Shown: positions 24,536-35,500 of the stretch, piece after piece
How the letters are laid out: each line of letters starts with the position of its first letter
Numbering within the stretch: the stretch's first letter is position 1
Origin: Myxococcales bacterium
GTDB lineage: Bacteria; Myxococcota_A; Polyangia; Polyangiales; Ga0077539
Length of the DNA: 64,000 nucleotides
Reading direction: 5' to 3'
Assembly: GCA_013298625.1 (NCBI GenBank)
Contig: JAAFIF010000031.1
Coordinates: 1-64,000, forward strand
Notes under the pieces: generated by a model
What the model saw: only the letters and a program-made list of their open reading frames with translations
Told to the model about the DNA's origin: nothing
The model's database searches: none
Translations under genes and position numbers: made by a program

Positions 24536-26722
24536 TCAGTCGAGCTGGGTGTACAGGGTGTAAAGCCCGCCCGATCCCGACAGCGCGTCGACGAACAACC
24601 GGTACGTCCCGGGCTCGAGCGCGACGTTGATCGTCGTGCGCGAGCCGAGCGTGCACGTGCTGCCCGTGCTGGTCGCAGGCATACCAGGGCAAGCGTCGTC
24701 GCGCGTGAGGTACATCACGTTGAAGAACGCCGTGTCGAGCAGGGCCGTGAAGCGACGCATGCGATCGACGGTGAACTGGTAGACCACGTCGGGGCCCGTC
24801 GAGTTGGCGCAGCTGCCGCGGTAGTCGTGGGTGAGGCCCATGGTGGTGCCGCGGTAGAGCGCGCGGTCGCCGGTGATTCCGATGGCGGCCGCGCAGGTGT
24901 CTCCGCCCACTGGGGTGGTGACCGGCAGCGGCGCGTACGTGTTGAGCTGCACGTTGAGGTCCGCAGGGCGCGAGCTCTTCACGGTGACGAAGTACGTTCC
25001 CGGGTCGAGGCCGAGCGCGAGGGCGCGGGCGCTGCTCGAGTTGGCGACGCACGCGCGCTCGTTGCCGGACCCGATCGGGCACGCGCTGTGAATCGCGACA
25101 GCGACGAAGTCCGACGATGATCCCGTCGCGGTCACGACCACGTCCTGGCGCTCGGTGAGCGTGAAGGTCAGCACGCCATCGCGGCCCGACGAGAAGCAGG
25201 TCGGGCGATAGTCGCTCTCGAACGCTCCCGTGCTCACGCGGACGGGCGCTGCGGTGGTGAGCGGCAGCGGCGACGCGCAGGTGTCACCCATGGGCGGAGG
25301 CGTCGGGTCCGAGAAGCTCGCGGTGAGCGAGAACGCCACGGGGTCGAACGACTCGACGGCGACGTAGTACACGCCCGCGGGCAGCGAGTACGCCCTGAAC
25401 GTCGGGCTCTGCCCGGACTCGCAGCGCAGCGTGTTCGGCGTGCGTGTGCAGTTGGCGAGCAGCGAGACGTACACGTTGTCGAGCCGTCCGGCCGCGGCGG
25501 CGAGCGTGACGTTCTTCGGCTCGGTGAGCTCGAAGCGGTAAAACACGTCGCGCGCAGACGATCCGCAGCTCGTCGAGGCGTGATCGATCACGCCGATCAG
25601 GTCCGAGCGAAACGTCCCGCCAGCGGGCACGGGGATCGTGATCGCTCCGTCGCACGCGTCGTTGGTGGGCGCGGGCGTCGCCGGAGGAAACTGCACCGTC
25701 AGGTCGACCGGGCCGCGCACGGACGAGCCGACCAAGACGAAGTACGTCCCCGCCGCCAGCGTGTGCCGTCGCACTGTCCCGGGAAATCCCTGGTCGCACT
25801 CGAGCGTGTCCATCGTCGCGGTCCCGCCGCAGGACGATTGCAGCGCGATGGCCGTGACGCCGCTGTCCGAGCTGGCCGAGATGAAGATGTCCCTCGGCTC
25901 GGTGAGCGTGAAGCGCGCCACGGCGTCCCGCGTCTGCCGCGCGGCGCAGCTGAACACGTAGTCGCCCGGCGTGGCGGTGAGGTCCATCGTGAACGTGCCG
26001 CCCATCGAGACGTCGAGCGGATCATCGCAGCGGTCGTTGGGCGCTGCGCGGCAACCGCCCGGCTCGGCCATGTCGACCATGCCGTTGCAGTTGTTGTCGA
26101 TCATGTCGTTGCAGATCTCGGCGTTGGTCGACGCGACGCGCGGGTCCGAGTCGTTGCAGTCGCGCCCGACCCAGCACGTGAGGTTGCCGGCGTCGTCGCG
26201 GCCCGCGTCACCGGCGCCGGCGTCGTTGCACATGCGATCCCAGCAGTGGTCGTCCGGGTCGCCGTCGCCATCGCGGTCGAGCGGCCGGTAGACGCACGAG
26301 CGGGTCATCTCGTCGCAGCGATCGGCGGTGCAGACCTCGTTGTCGTTGCACGTGACGGGGTCGCCGCGGACGCAGCCTCGGCGCGTGTCGCAGCGCTCGA
26401 GTCCGTCGCAGTAGACGCCGTTGTCGCAGCGCATCGCGTTGGGGATGTTCTCGCAGCGGCCATTGGTCCCGCACAGGTCGTCGGTGCACTCGATCCCGTC
26501 GTCGCACTGCGCGTTGCGCGTGCACGTTCGGCCGAGCGCGCCGGTGTCGGGCCCGGCCTCCATTCTGGTGACGTCGGGCGTCACGATGTCGGGCGCGGCC
26601 GCGTCGAGGTCAGCGTCGACGACGCCGGTGTCTTCGAACGGTCGAGGGGAGGTGCAGGCGGCAGCACCGAGCGTCAGGGCGAGCAAGACAGAAGCGAAAG
26701 GCGAGAGGCAACGAGGTCTCAA
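24536..26722 (-). CDS. Cys-rich lipoprotein with MopE-like region and four PPC-like beta domains
   Basis: A 728-residue surface lipoprotein with signal and lipidated Cys about residue 23. Residues about 65-235 are Cys/Asp-rich with EGF- or dickkopf-like spacing (CTDDLCGTNGRCENIP, CNDNEVCTADRC), a DRDGDGDPDD calcium-type stretch and CNDMIDNNCNGMVD, a MopE-like motif. Then come four tandem beta-sandwich units of about 115-125 residues, each beginning with a (N/G)DxC-x-(D/A/S) motif and containing a strand like ARFTLTEPRD and an end such as LAAGTYFVLV, similar to bacterial pre-peptidase C-terminal (PPC) domains. No protease domain is present. It probably acts in adhesion or surface coating. It is divergent from pyruvate kinase. 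Confidence 0.85.
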   Translation of the reverse strand: MRPRCLSPFASVLLALTLGAAACTSPRPFEDTGVVDADLDAAAPDIVTPDVTRMEAGPDTGALGRTCTRNAQCDDGIECTDDLCGTNGRCENIPNAMRCDNGVYCDGLERCDTRRGCVRGDPVTCNDNEVCTADRCDEMTRSCVYRPLDRDGDGDPDDHCWDRMCNDAGAGDAGRDDAGNLTCWVGRDCNDSDPRVASTNAEICNDMIDNNCNGMVDMAEPGGCRAAPNDRCDDPLDVSMGGTFTMDLTATPGDYVFSCAARQTRDAVARFTLTEPRDIFISASSDSGVTAIALQSSCGGTATMDTLECDQGFPGTVRRHTLAAGTYFVLVGSSVRGPVDLTVQFPPATPAPTNDACDGAITIPVPAGGTFRSDLIGVIDHASTSCGSSARDVFYRFELTEPKNVTLAAAAGRLDNVYVSLLANCTRTPNTLRCESGQSPTFRAYSLPAGVYYVAVESFDPVAFSLTASFSDPTPPPMGDTCASPLPLTTAAPVRVSTGAFESDYRPTCFSSGRDGVLTFTLTERQDVVVTATGSSSDFVAVAIHSACPIGSGNERACVANSSSARALALGLDPGTYFVTVKSSRPADLNVQLNTYAPLPVTTPVGGDTCAAAIGITGDRALYRGTTMGLTHDYRGSCANSTGPDVVYQFTVDRMRRFTALLDTAFFNVMYLTRDDACPGMPATSTGSTCTLGSRTTINVALEPGTYRLFVDALSGSGGLYTLYTQLD

Positions 26723-26769
26723 CAGGTCCTCCGAGTCGATGGAGTATGCCCGACGGACCGCACTCGCGG

Positions 26770-26775
26770 TATAGA
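26770..26775 (+). promoter_or_regulatory. Candidate -10 hexamer (TATAGA) for pyk
   Basis: TATAGA lies 12 bp before the pyruvate kinase ATG in the 65-bp divergent gap. It matches TATAAT in four of six positions, and no clear -35 hexamer is visible. A similar TAGAAT sits 12 bp before the start of the kinase at 63496. The evidence is positional only. Confidence 0.3.
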
Positions 26776-26787
26776 AGCCCCGCGATC

Positions 26788-28209
26788 ATGCAGCACCAAC
26801 GTAGGGCCAAGATCGTCTGCACCATCGGACCCGCCTCGTGCACGCACGAAGGGCTCGACGCGCTCATGGGCGCGGGTATGGACGTCGCTCGCCTCAATTT
26901 TTCGCACGGAACTCACGAAGACCACCGCCGCGCCATCGACGCGATCCGCGAGGTGTCTGAAAAGCGCCGCAAGGCCGTGGCCATCCTCGGCGATCTGTGC
27001 GGGCCCAAGATCCGCCTCGGCAAGCTCGGGACGCCTTCGCGGGTGCTCGCGCAGGGATCGACGGTCGAGCTGTTCGCCGGCACGCAGAGCAGCGACGAGA
27101 CGTTGCCCGTGCGCTACCCCTCGCTGGCCAAGGACGTCACGCCGGGAGACATGATCCACCTCGACGACGCGCGCGTTCGGCTGCGGGTCGACGAGGTGAT
27201 CGGCGAGCGAGTTCGCTGCTTCGTCGAAGAGCCCGGACAAGTGCGGGACAACGTCGGGGTGCACCTGCCGTCGGGGCAACTGCAGATGGAGGCGCTCACG
27301 GCGAAGGACAAGCAGGACCTGATGTTCTGCCTGTCCGCCGGCGTGGACTACATCGCGATCTCGTTCGTGCGATCGCCGGACGACGTGCGATTCGTGCGAG
27401 AGATCTGCGAGGCGTGGGGCGCCAACGTCCCGCTCGTCTCGAAGATCGAGACCCCCCAGGCGATCGACCGGCTCGAAGAAATCGTGCACGTGTCCGACGC
27501 CGTGATGGTGGCGCGCGGAGATCTGGGCGTGGAGTTTCCGCCCGAGCACGTCCCGGTCCTGCAGCGAAAGGTGATCGACGCCGCGGTCAGCCAGCGCAAG
27601 CCGGTGATCGTTGCCACCGAGATGCTGCAATCGATGGTGAAGAGCACGCGGCCCACGCGCGCCGAGGCGAGCGACGTCGCGCACGCGATCTTCGACGGCG
27701 CCGACGCCACAATGCTCTCGCAAGAGAGCGCTTCGGGCGACCACCCCGCGCTCGCGGTCTCGATGATGGCGCGCATCGTGTCGACCGCCGAGGCTTCGCC
27801 CTACTACGCGCGCAAGCCGCCCCCGCCGCCGCCGGTGCCGGCGCCGTTTCCCGAAGCGCTCGCGCGCGTGGCAGTGCAGGCCGCGCACGACGTGGGCGCC
27901 AAGGTGATCGCTGTGTTCACGCAGGGCGGAGACAGCGCGCGCCTCGTCGCGATGGAGCGTCCGCAAGTCCCGATCATCGCGTTCTCGCCCAACGAGAACA
28001 TCCGTCGACGACTGGGGCTCTATTGGGGAACCACGTCGCGCATCATGGTCGCCGTCCGCGACACCGACGAGATGGTCGAGCTCGTTCAGAAGCGACTGAT
28101 CGGCGAAGGCCTCGTGCAGCCCGGCGACCGCATCGTGGTGATCTTCGGCGCGCCCGTGAGCGTGAAGGGCCGCACCAACTCGCTGCGCGTGCACACCGTC
28201 GGGCCGTGA
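26788..28209 (+). CDS. pyk: Pyruvate kinase
   Basis: Glycolytic enzyme transferring phosphate from phosphoenolpyruvate to ADP. The 473-residue protein has the N-terminal KIVCTIGPAS, ARLNFSHG, DLCGPKIRLG, the catalytic segment VSKIETPQAIDRL, VMVARGDLGVEFP, and PVIVATEMLQSM with TRPTRAEASDVAHAIFDGADATMLSQESASGDHP. A small B domain lies between about 75 and 175 and a C-terminal regulatory domain between about 350 and 470. All active-site residues look intact. ATG 26788 matches the usual start. Its TGA overlaps the GTG start of a hybrid histidine kinase (GTGA), an unusual coupling of central metabolism with signalling. Confidence 0.93.
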   Translation: MQHQRRAKIVCTIGPASCTHEGLDALMGAGMDVARLNFSHGTHEDHRRAIDAIREVSEKRRKAVAILGDLCGPKIRLGKLGTPSRVLAQGSTVELFAGTQSSDETLPVRYPSLAKDVTPGDMIHLDDARVRLRVDEVIGERVRCFVEEPGQVRDNVGVHLPSGQLQMEALTAKDKQDLMFCLSAGVDYIAISFVRSPDDVRFVREICEAWGANVPLVSKIETPQAIDRLEEIVHVSDAVMVARGDLGVEFPPEHVPVLQRKVIDAAVSQRKPVIVATEMLQSMVKSTRPTRAEASDVAHAIFDGADATMLSQESASGDHPALAVSMMARIVSTAEASPYYARKPPPPPPVPAPFPEALARVAVQAAHDVGAKVIAVFTQGGDSARLVAMERPQVPIIAFSPNENIRRRLGLYWGTTSRIMVAVRDTDEMVELVQKRLIGEGLVQPGDRIVVIFGAPVSVKGRTNSLRVHTVGP

Positions 28210-30551
28210 AGTCGATCCTCGCTCGGTTTCCGACGGCGCTCGTCGCGCTCGACAGCGCGCAGCGCATCGCCGCGATGAACGACCGCGCCCGAGCCCTCTT
28301 CGGGGCAGAGGTCCTCGGCGCGACGCTCGAATCGCTGGTGCTCGAGATCGACGCGCCCACCGTGCGCGAGGCGCTCTCGTGCCAGTCGGCCAGCGAAATG
28401 CACTTCGTCCACATCGTCGCGCAAGACGGCGAGATCGTCGCCGTCGACCTCTCTGTCGGCGAGGCGCCGTCGAGCCCGGACGAGCACCGCTATGCGCACG
28501 TCGGCGACGCGCGACCGCGCATCGAGAGCGAGCGCGAGTACGAGCAGCGCGCCGGAACGTTGGCCTTCATCGCCGAGCTCTCCGAGCTGTTCGCCGGGCA
28601 GCTCGACGCGCAACAGGGCTTCGAGCGGGCCATCGCCCTCGTGCGCGAGTACGTCCCTGGCGTCGGCGTGGCCATCGCGCGCGCGGACAACGACGGCAGG
28701 GTGCGCGCGGTCGTGGGCGCTCGCGGCGTGGCGCCCGCCGCCCTCGCGCGGCTGCTCGACGTCCGCGTGATCGACGGCGCAGAGGTCGGCGAGCGCGACC
28801 AGGCCAGCATCGTCGCAGCGATGCCCCCCGGCTCGTTCGTGATGGTCCGCGCGCTCACCGCTGGAGACGCGCCGGTCGGCGTCGCGATGTTCACCGCGGA
28901 CGAGCCCCTGGCGCCCAACGCGATCGCGCTGTTGTCGCTCGCGGCGCGCTCGTTCGCCGTCGCGCTGCGCGCAGCCACGGCCATCGAGAGCGTGCGCGCG
29001 CTCGACGCAGAGCGGACTCAGCTGCTCGACACGATCCCCGTGTGGGTCTTTCGCCTCGACGAAGCCGGACGCGAGACGGTCTTCGTCAACGGCGCCGTCG
29101 CGCGCGCCATGGGCGCGACCGGACCCGAGCAGCTCCTGGGCCGCGCGCTGATCGAGAGCCTCGCGGACGGACGCGAGCGAGAGCTCTTCGACGACGCGCG
29201 GGCGTCGGCCATCGCCAACGGCGCGTCGAGCGCGGTGGACCTGCGTTTTCGCAGGCCGGACGGCCGCATCCTCACGCTGCGCACTCAGCTCTTTCGCGTC
29301 GCCAACGCAGATGAAGGCATGCCCCTCGTCGAGGGCATCGCGCAGGACGTCACCGACGAGCTCGAGACGCGCAAGCAGCTCGTGCACACGGACCGCCTCG
29401 CCTCGCTCGGCGCGCTCGCCGCGGGCGTGGCACACGAAATCAACAACCCCGCGGCGTTCATCCTGCTCGGGACCCAGCAGCTCGCGCGGCTGCTGCAGCA
29501 GCTGCCCGCGGCGGACGACGCGACGAGCCCGACGCGCACGAGGATGACCGAGGTCGTGAGCGACCTGCACGACGGCGTGCAGCGCATCGCGCAAATCGTG
29601 GGCGAGCTGCGGCTGTTCGCGCGCATCCCCGAGAGCGCGATCTCGACGCCGGTGGACGTCAACCGCCTGATGACCTCGGCGGTGACGCTCACGCAAGCGG
29701 TGGTCAAGAGCAGGGCGCGGGTCGAGCTCGACCTGGGAGAGCTTCCGCCGTTGCCCGGCGATCACGCGCGGCTCGGGCAAGTGTTCGTCAATTTGCTGGT
29801 GAACGCCGCGCAAGCGATCCCGACGGGCGCGCCCGATCAGCACGTGGTGCGGGTCGAGACGCGCGAAGAGTCCGGCAGCGTCGTGGTGCGCGTGAAGGAC
29901 ACCGGCGTCGGAATCGCAGAGGACAACCTCTCGCGGGTGTTCGACCCGTTCTTCACGACCAAGGGGCCTGGCGACGGGACGGGCTTGGGCCTCACGATCT
30001 CGATGGACCTCGTGCGCCGCGCCGGAGGAACCATCGAAGTCCAGAGCCAGCTCGGCGTCGGGACCACCTTCACGATCACCCTCCCCGTGCGCCAGTCGCT
30101 CGTCTCGTCGACGCCGCCGCAGCCGCTGCGGGTCGAGCCTCCCTCGGGCGGCCGCGTGCTCGTCGTCGAAGACGAGCAAGCGTTGGCGATCGCGCTCTCT
30201 CGCGGGCTGTCTCCGCGCTTTCACGTCGAGCACGCGTCGGACGGCGTGCGCGCGTTCGAACGCCTGACGCGCGACGACGCGCCCTTCTACGACGCGGTCC
30301 TGTGCGACCTGCGCATCCCTGGCATGGACGGCGCCGCGCTCTACGACGCGACGCGCGCAGCGCGACCCCAGCAGGCGACGCAGTTCGTGTTTCTCACGGG
30401 CGGCGCGATCACCGACGAGCACGTACAGTTTCTTCGCGCCTGCGCGCGCCCCGTCCTCGAGAAGCCCTTTCGCATGGAAGAGCTCGACGAGGTCCTCGCC
30501 ACCGTCATCCACGACGGCGGTAGACCGTCGAGCGGCTCGCCCGCGCACTGA
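28206..30551 (+). CDS. Cytosolic PAS/GAF hybrid sensor histidine kinase with C-terminal receiver
   Basis: A 781-residue soluble sensor starting at GTG 28206, overlapping the pyk stop. Domains: PAS-like (about 5-85), GAF-like (about 115-260), PAS (about 270-390, ending VEGIAQDVTDE), HisKA with His about 410 in AGVAHEINNP (the HPK4-type box), HATPase with NLLVNAAQAIP, DTGVGIAEDN and GTGLGLTIS, and a receiver (about 647-775) with VEDE and phospho-Asp about 701 in CDLRIPGMDG. A lysine in PVLEKPF completes the receiver. No transmembrane segment, so the signal is probably cytosolic. Coupling to pyk suggests a link to metabolic state, which is inference. No separate output regulator is adjacent. Confidence 0.9.
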   Translation: MKSILARFPTALVALDSAQRIAAMNDRARALFGAEVLGATLESLVLEIDAPTVREALSCQSASEMHFVHIVAQDGEIVAVDLSVGEAPSSPDEHRYAHVGDARPRIESEREYEQRAGTLAFIAELSELFAGQLDAQQGFERAIALVREYVPGVGVAIARADNDGRVRAVVGARGVAPAALARLLDVRVIDGAEVGERDQASIVAAMPPGSFVMVRALTAGDAPVGVAMFTADEPLAPNAIALLSLAARSFAVALRAATAIESVRALDAERTQLLDTIPVWVFRLDEAGRETVFVNGAVARAMGATGPEQLLGRALIESLADGRERELFDDARASAIANGASSAVDLRFRRPDGRILTLRTQLFRVANADEGMPLVEGIAQDVTDELETRKQLVHTDRLASLGALAAGVAHEINNPAAFILLGTQQLARLLQQLPAADDATSPTRTRMTEVVSDLHDGVQRIAQIVGELRLFARIPESAISTPVDVNRLMTSAVTLTQAVVKSRARVELDLGELPPLPGDHARLGQVFVNLLVNAAQAIPTGAPDQHVVRVETREESGSVVVRVKDTGVGIAEDNLSRVFDPFFTTKGPGDGTGLGLTISMDLVRRAGGTIEVQSQLGVGTTFTITLPVRQSLVSSTPPQPLRVEPPSGGRVLVVEDEQALAIALSRGLSPRFHVEHASDGVRAFERLTRDDAPFYDAVLCDLRIPGMDGAALYDATRAARPQQATQFVFLTGGAITDEHVQFLRACARPVLEKPFRMEELDEVLATVIHDGGRPSSGSPAH

Positions 30552-30586
30552 GCGCGCCCAGCGCTAGCGCGACGCGACGCGAGCGC

Positions 30587-32551
30587 CTACACCGCGTCGA
30601 TCGGCGTCCCGTCACCAGCGATTTCGATCGCGAACTCCTCGATCAGCGCGGGACCAAACACCCGCGCCGCGAGCGGCCACGACACGCGCGGCGGCGCTCG
30701 ATTCGCGAGATGCGCCCAGAACGACCTCGCGAGCGAATCGTCGAGCGCGCACAGCGCGCGCTGCATGTCCGCGTTGGGCGCGAGCGAGGACGGCGGATCG
30801 CGCAGCAACAAAGGGGCGATCGCGTTCGCGTGCGCAGCGCAGCGTGCGTCGTCCGCGCGAGGGTGCGCGCCGCATCGCAGCAGTCGGCCGAGACACTCCA
30901 TCGCGACCGCCGGCGACGGGATCGTCTCGATCACGTCGAGCACGATCGCGCGCAGCCCGTCGCTGGCAAACGCCGCCGCGGTCATCAAGCTCGACAGCCT
31001 GTGCTGTTGCGCGAGCGCGACGTCTGCCTCGACCGTGGTGCTCGCGAAGAGTCTGCGCAGCGCCTCACCGCGCAGCGCGTCGGGCATGAGCGTGACGAGC
31101 TCGAACTCGAGCGCGGGCGTGGTGCTCCAGCGCGCGATGCTCTCGACGTGCGCGCGCATCGCCGCGAGCTCGCCCTTGCGAGCGCGTCCTCGGGCAGCCT
31201 CGGCGACGAGATAGAGCAGCTCCGCGCGCTGCGCGTGGTCGGCGCACGCGTGATCGAGCAGGGCTTCGAGCTCGTCGTGCTCGAGCCAGCCGAGCACGCG
31301 CGACTGCGCTTCGAACGTGATCGCCTCGCCGTCGAGCGTCGAGACCCACCCTCGGGCGCGCGGGTCGAACTCGCTTCGCATCCAGCGCTCGTACTGCGTT
31401 CGCGCGGCGCGGCGGTCTCGCTCGACGTCCTCTGTCGATGGCGGCGCCCGCTCGTCGGGCTGCTCGTCGACCGCGCTCGGTTCGGCGATCGCGCCTCGAA
31501 GCTCTTCCGTGGTCGTGCGGAGCCAGCGCGCTCGCAGCTCGGTCGCGTGCTGCAACGCCTCGCTCACCGGGTCGAGCTCCGCAGGCTCGTCCTCCGCCGG
31601 TGGCGGCTGCGAGTCCGTTGGCAACCACGCGCGCGCCTCTTGTTCGAGCGACGGGACGAGCGCAGCCACGGTCTCGACGAGCCACTCCCACACGCAGTCG
31701 CGATAGGACTTCATCGCGGCGAAGGCGCGATGAGCCAGGGCGGCGCGCGCCTCGTGTCGCTCGACGGGATCGAGCACGAGCGCGCACTCGACGTCGAATC
31801 GCGCGTCCGAGAGGGGATCGCACTGCCCGGCTCGCACGCTCTCCGACGCTCGGTCGAGGCAGCGAAGCACGTCGTCGACGCGATCGAGACGGGCGTACGC
31901 GAGCGCGAGCCAGCCCCATGGGTTGTCGCCAATGTCCAAGTGCTCGGGCTTCGTGTGCGCGACGCGACGCTCGCACAGCGCGAGCAGCGACGCCCTCGTG
32001 GTGGGCTCGTCGACGAACGCGACCATCGCGCACAGATCCGCGGTCAAACGTGCATGCGAATGCACAGAAGAGAGCGCGATGGCGCGCTCGACGAGCGGCG
32101 CGGACCGCGCGCGACCGACGATCTCGCACAGGGCGAGGAGCAGATGCGAGTCGCTCGCGAGCCGCTCGAAGCGCTGCGTGATCGCGATCGCGTCGTCGAT
32201 CGCGCCGAGCTGCGCCAGGCGCAAGACGCTCTGAAAGAGCACCCCGCGGTCGGGCTGGTCGTCCGATGGCGGCTCGCTCCTCGCGGCGATCGCGACGAGC
32301 GTGTCTCGGTCGAGCAGCGCGACGAGCTCCTTCAGCGCTTCACGGTGGTTCTCGCGCTCGAAGAGCGACGCGAGCTCGTCTGCAGCGCATGCGCCCGCCA
32401 CGCACAGCTCCGGCCACAGAGAAGCTGGCATCCTGTCGATGAGCCACGCGCGTAGGTCGCGCTGCGCCGCGGCGCGGAGCTGGTCGATCGGGGCGAGCGA
32501 AGGATCGACCACCGCGCCAGGGACGATCAGCGCATCGAGCAGAGCGCTCAT
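30587..32551 (-). CDS. Large alpha-helical repeat protein
   Basis: A 654-residue cytosolic protein I do not recognise. It is almost wholly predicted helix, with loosely repeated pairs reminiscent of HEAT/TPR solenoids: residues about 100-260 (FQSVLRLAQLGAIDDAIAITQRF, WGWLALAYARLDRVDDVLRCL) and about 440-600. A charged, Pro-rich break (about 330-400, PPPAEDEPAELDP) divides two solenoid halves. There is no signal or membrane segment and no catalytic motif. It is convergent with the hybrid kinase gene and followed 30 bp later on the same strand by the RCC1 lipoprotein gene. It may act as an adaptor, but there is no direct evidence. Confidence 0.7.
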   Translation of the reverse strand: MSALLDALIVPGAVVDPSLAPIDQLRAAAQRDLRAWLIDRMPASLWPELCVAGACAADELASLFERENHREALKELVALLDRDTLVAIAARSEPPSDDQPDRGVLFQSVLRLAQLGAIDDAIAITQRFERLASDSHLLLALCEIVGRARSAPLVERAIALSSVHSHARLTADLCAMVAFVDEPTTRASLLALCERRVAHTKPEHLDIGDNPWGWLALAYARLDRVDDVLRCLDRASESVRAGQCDPLSDARFDVECALVLDPVERHEARAALAHRAFAAMKSYRDCVWEWLVETVAALVPSLEQEARAWLPTDSQPPPAEDEPAELDPVSEALQHATELRARWLRTTTEELRGAIAEPSAVDEQPDERAPPSTEDVERDRRAARTQYERWMRSEFDPRARGWVSTLDGEAITFEAQSRVLGWLEHDELEALLDHACADHAQRAELLYLVAEAARGRARKGELAAMRAHVESIARWSTTPALEFELVTLMPDALRGEALRRLFASTTVEADVALAQQHRLSSLMTAAAFASDGLRAIVLDVIETIPSPAVAMECLGRLLRCGAHPRADDARCAAHANAIAPLLLRDPPSSLAPNADMQRALCALDDSLARSFWAHLANRAPPRVSWPLAARVFGPALIEEFAIEIAGDGTPIDAV

Positions 32552-32581
32552 GGGCGAGAGCGTACGACGATCAAGGATCGC

Positions 32582-35500
32582 TCAGATGTTCGCGACGACG
32601 ACGGGCGAAGACTGCACGCTGACCGTGCCGTCGCCGAGCTGCCCGCTCGCGTTCGAACCCCAGCAGAACACCTGCCCGTCGGCGCGGACCACGCACGAGA
32701 ACCCATCGCCGGTCGAGACGCGCGATGCGTTGGTGACGCTCGGCACCGTGACCGGTGAGCGCTGCGTGCTCGTGGTGCGGTCTCCGAGCTGACCGGCTTC
32801 GTTGATGCCCCAACACACGACGCTCGCTCCAGCGCGAACCGCGCACGTGTGTCTGGCGCCCGCCGCGACGAGGCGGACATCGTTTGGCGTCGGCAGAAGC
32901 ACGGGCGCGAGGCTGCTCATGAACGCGCCGCTTCCGATGCGATCGCCGCTGCCCCAGCAGTGCACGCGCGAGTCGTCGGCAACCGCGCACGCGTGGTTGC
33001 TGCCCGCGCTCACCTGCGCGAAGCGGATCGCGCTCGGCACCGGCGCCGGCAGCGAGGGCGCGGAGTTGTTTCCGATGCCGAGCTCTCCATTCTGGTTTCG
33101 GCCCCAGCACAACAGCTCGCCCATCGCGCGCACAGCGCAGACAAACTCGTCGCCCACAGTGACGTCCGAGACGTTGCTGAGCGTGGACACCGTCGCAGGG
33201 CGCAGCTGCGGGACGAGCGAACCGATCCCGAGCTGCCCGTTCGCGTTATTGCCCCAACAAGCGAGCGTCCCGTCCATCCGCCGCGCGCAAGATTGATTGC
33301 CTCCAGCGCTGATCGCCGCGGCGTTGGTGAGGCCCGAGACGGCGACCGGCTGCGGCCTCGCCGTCAGCGATCCGTCGCCGAGCTGCCCGGCGCCGTTCGA
33401 TCCCCAGCAGCGCACGGCGCCGGTCGTGAGACGGGCGCACGTGTGATTCAAGCCCACGCTCACGTCGTCCACGTCGGTCGACGCCAGCAGCGTCGGAATC
33501 GCCGGCGTCGCCCGCGAAACGATCGTTCCGTCGCCGAGCTGCCCCGCGTTGTTCGCGCCCCAGCACCAGGCTCGATTCGCGGCGACCGCGCACGCGTGCG
33601 ACTCGCCCGCAGCGATGTCCGTCGCGTTGACGATGGCGCCGACCCGCACCGCGTCGCGACGATTCGTCGCCGCGCTGCCGAGCTGGCCCCAGGCGTTGCT
33701 CCCGAAGCACACCACCGAACGATCGGTCCGCCGCGCGCACGTGTGGTTCGAGCCAGCCACGATGTGCTCCGCGTCGGTCAGCCCTGCGACCGGCGTCGCG
33801 ACGTCTCGCCGCGCGCGACTGCTGTCTCCAAGCTGCCCGAACGAGTTGTAGCCCCAGCAGCGCACTTCGCCGTTGCGGCGCCGCGCGCACGAGTGAAGCC
33901 GCCCGACAGCCAGCTCGACCACGTCGGTGAGGTTGGCCACGGTCACCGGGCTCGATCGATCGGTGGTCGTCCCGTCGCCGAGCTGCGCGTTGTCGTTCTT
34001 GCCCCAGCAGCTCACCGTGCCGCGCGACGTTCGTGCGCACGTGTGCTGCGCGCCCGTCGCGAGCTCGACCGCGTCCGTCAACACCACAACCGTGACCGGC
34101 GTGGTGACGGCGGCGAGCGTCGCCGAGCCGTTGCCCAACTGCCCCGATGAGTTGAGCCCCCAGCAACGCACCGAGCCGCCCTCGAGCCGCGCACACGTGT
34201 GGTCGAAGCTGCTCGCGATCTCGACCACCCGCGCGTCCGCGAGACCTCCGACCGTCACCGCGACCAGAGACCGCGTCGTCGTCCCGTTGCCGAGCTGCCC
34301 GACGTCGTTCTCACCCCAGCACGACACCTGGCCAGTCGCGCGGCGCGCGCAGCTGTGATCGAGCCCCGCAACCACTTCGACCGCATCGGTGACCGACGCG
34401 ACGGTCTGCGCGGTCGCTCGGCGCATCGTCGTTCCGTCTCCGAGCTGACCGCGCTCGTTCTCGCCCCAGCACGCGACTTGTCCGTTCTCGCGCGTCACGC
34501 AGGTGTGCCGAACGCCCGCGCTGAGGTCCCGCGCGTTTCCCACAGAAGCCACGACCGTGGGCGCGACGCGATCGATCGTCGTGCCATCGCCGAGCTGGCC
34601 GCGCTCGTTCGAACCCCAGCACGCGACCTCTCCGTTCGCTCTCCGCGAGCATGTGTGATCGCCGCCTGCCGCGAGCGCGCCGTAGGCGTTGACGTCGCTC
34701 GGACGCGCCGTCGTGCGCCGCACAAACGTCCCGTCTCCGAGCTGCCCCGACGCGTTGTCGCCCCAGCACGAGATGCGACCGGTCGTTCGGACCACGCAGG
34801 TGTGCAGCGATCCCGCGCTGATGCTCGACGCATCGGCGATCACCGACACGTCGACCGGCGCGCGACTCGACGTCATCGAGCCATTGCCGAGCTGACCTGC
34901 GCTGTTCGAACCCCAACAACGCGCCGCGCCGCCCGTTCGCACCGCGCACGAGTGCTGCGCGCCCGCGGCGATGTCCGTCGCATCGGTGAGCGAAGAGACC
35001 GTCGTCGGCGTCAGGCGCATCCCGGCGGGCAGCGAGTCACCCAGCATCCCCGCGACGTTGTTGCCCCAACACGCGACGCGATTTGCGAGGCGCGCGCACG
35101 TGTGCGTCCCGCCAGCGGTCACCTCGAGGACGTCCGCGAGGTCCGCCACAGCCATCGCCACGCCGCGGTTCATCTGGCTGCCGTCGCCGAGCTGGCCCGC
35201 GCCGTTCGCGCCCCAACAAGAGACCCGTCCAGAAGCGTGTCGAACGCACGCGTGCTCGCCGCCCACCGCGAGCGCCGCAGCGTCGGTGATGCCCGTGACG
35301 GCGACGGGCTCGCGCTGGTTCATGCGCGTTCCGTTGCCGAGCTGCAGGCTCTCTCCGTTGCCCCAGCACACGACAGCGCCCGTTCGCAGGCGAGCGCACG
35401 CGAAGCTCGAGCCCGCCCCGACCTCTGCGGCGTCAACGATCCGCGCCACTTCGCGCGGCGTCTCGCGGCTCGCGACGGACCCATCTCCCAGCTGCCCATA

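Noticed and set aside
28086..30548. An 820-codon minus-strand open frame
   Set aside because: It is antisense to the hybrid histidine kinase, whose HisKA, HATPase and receiver motifs are intact.
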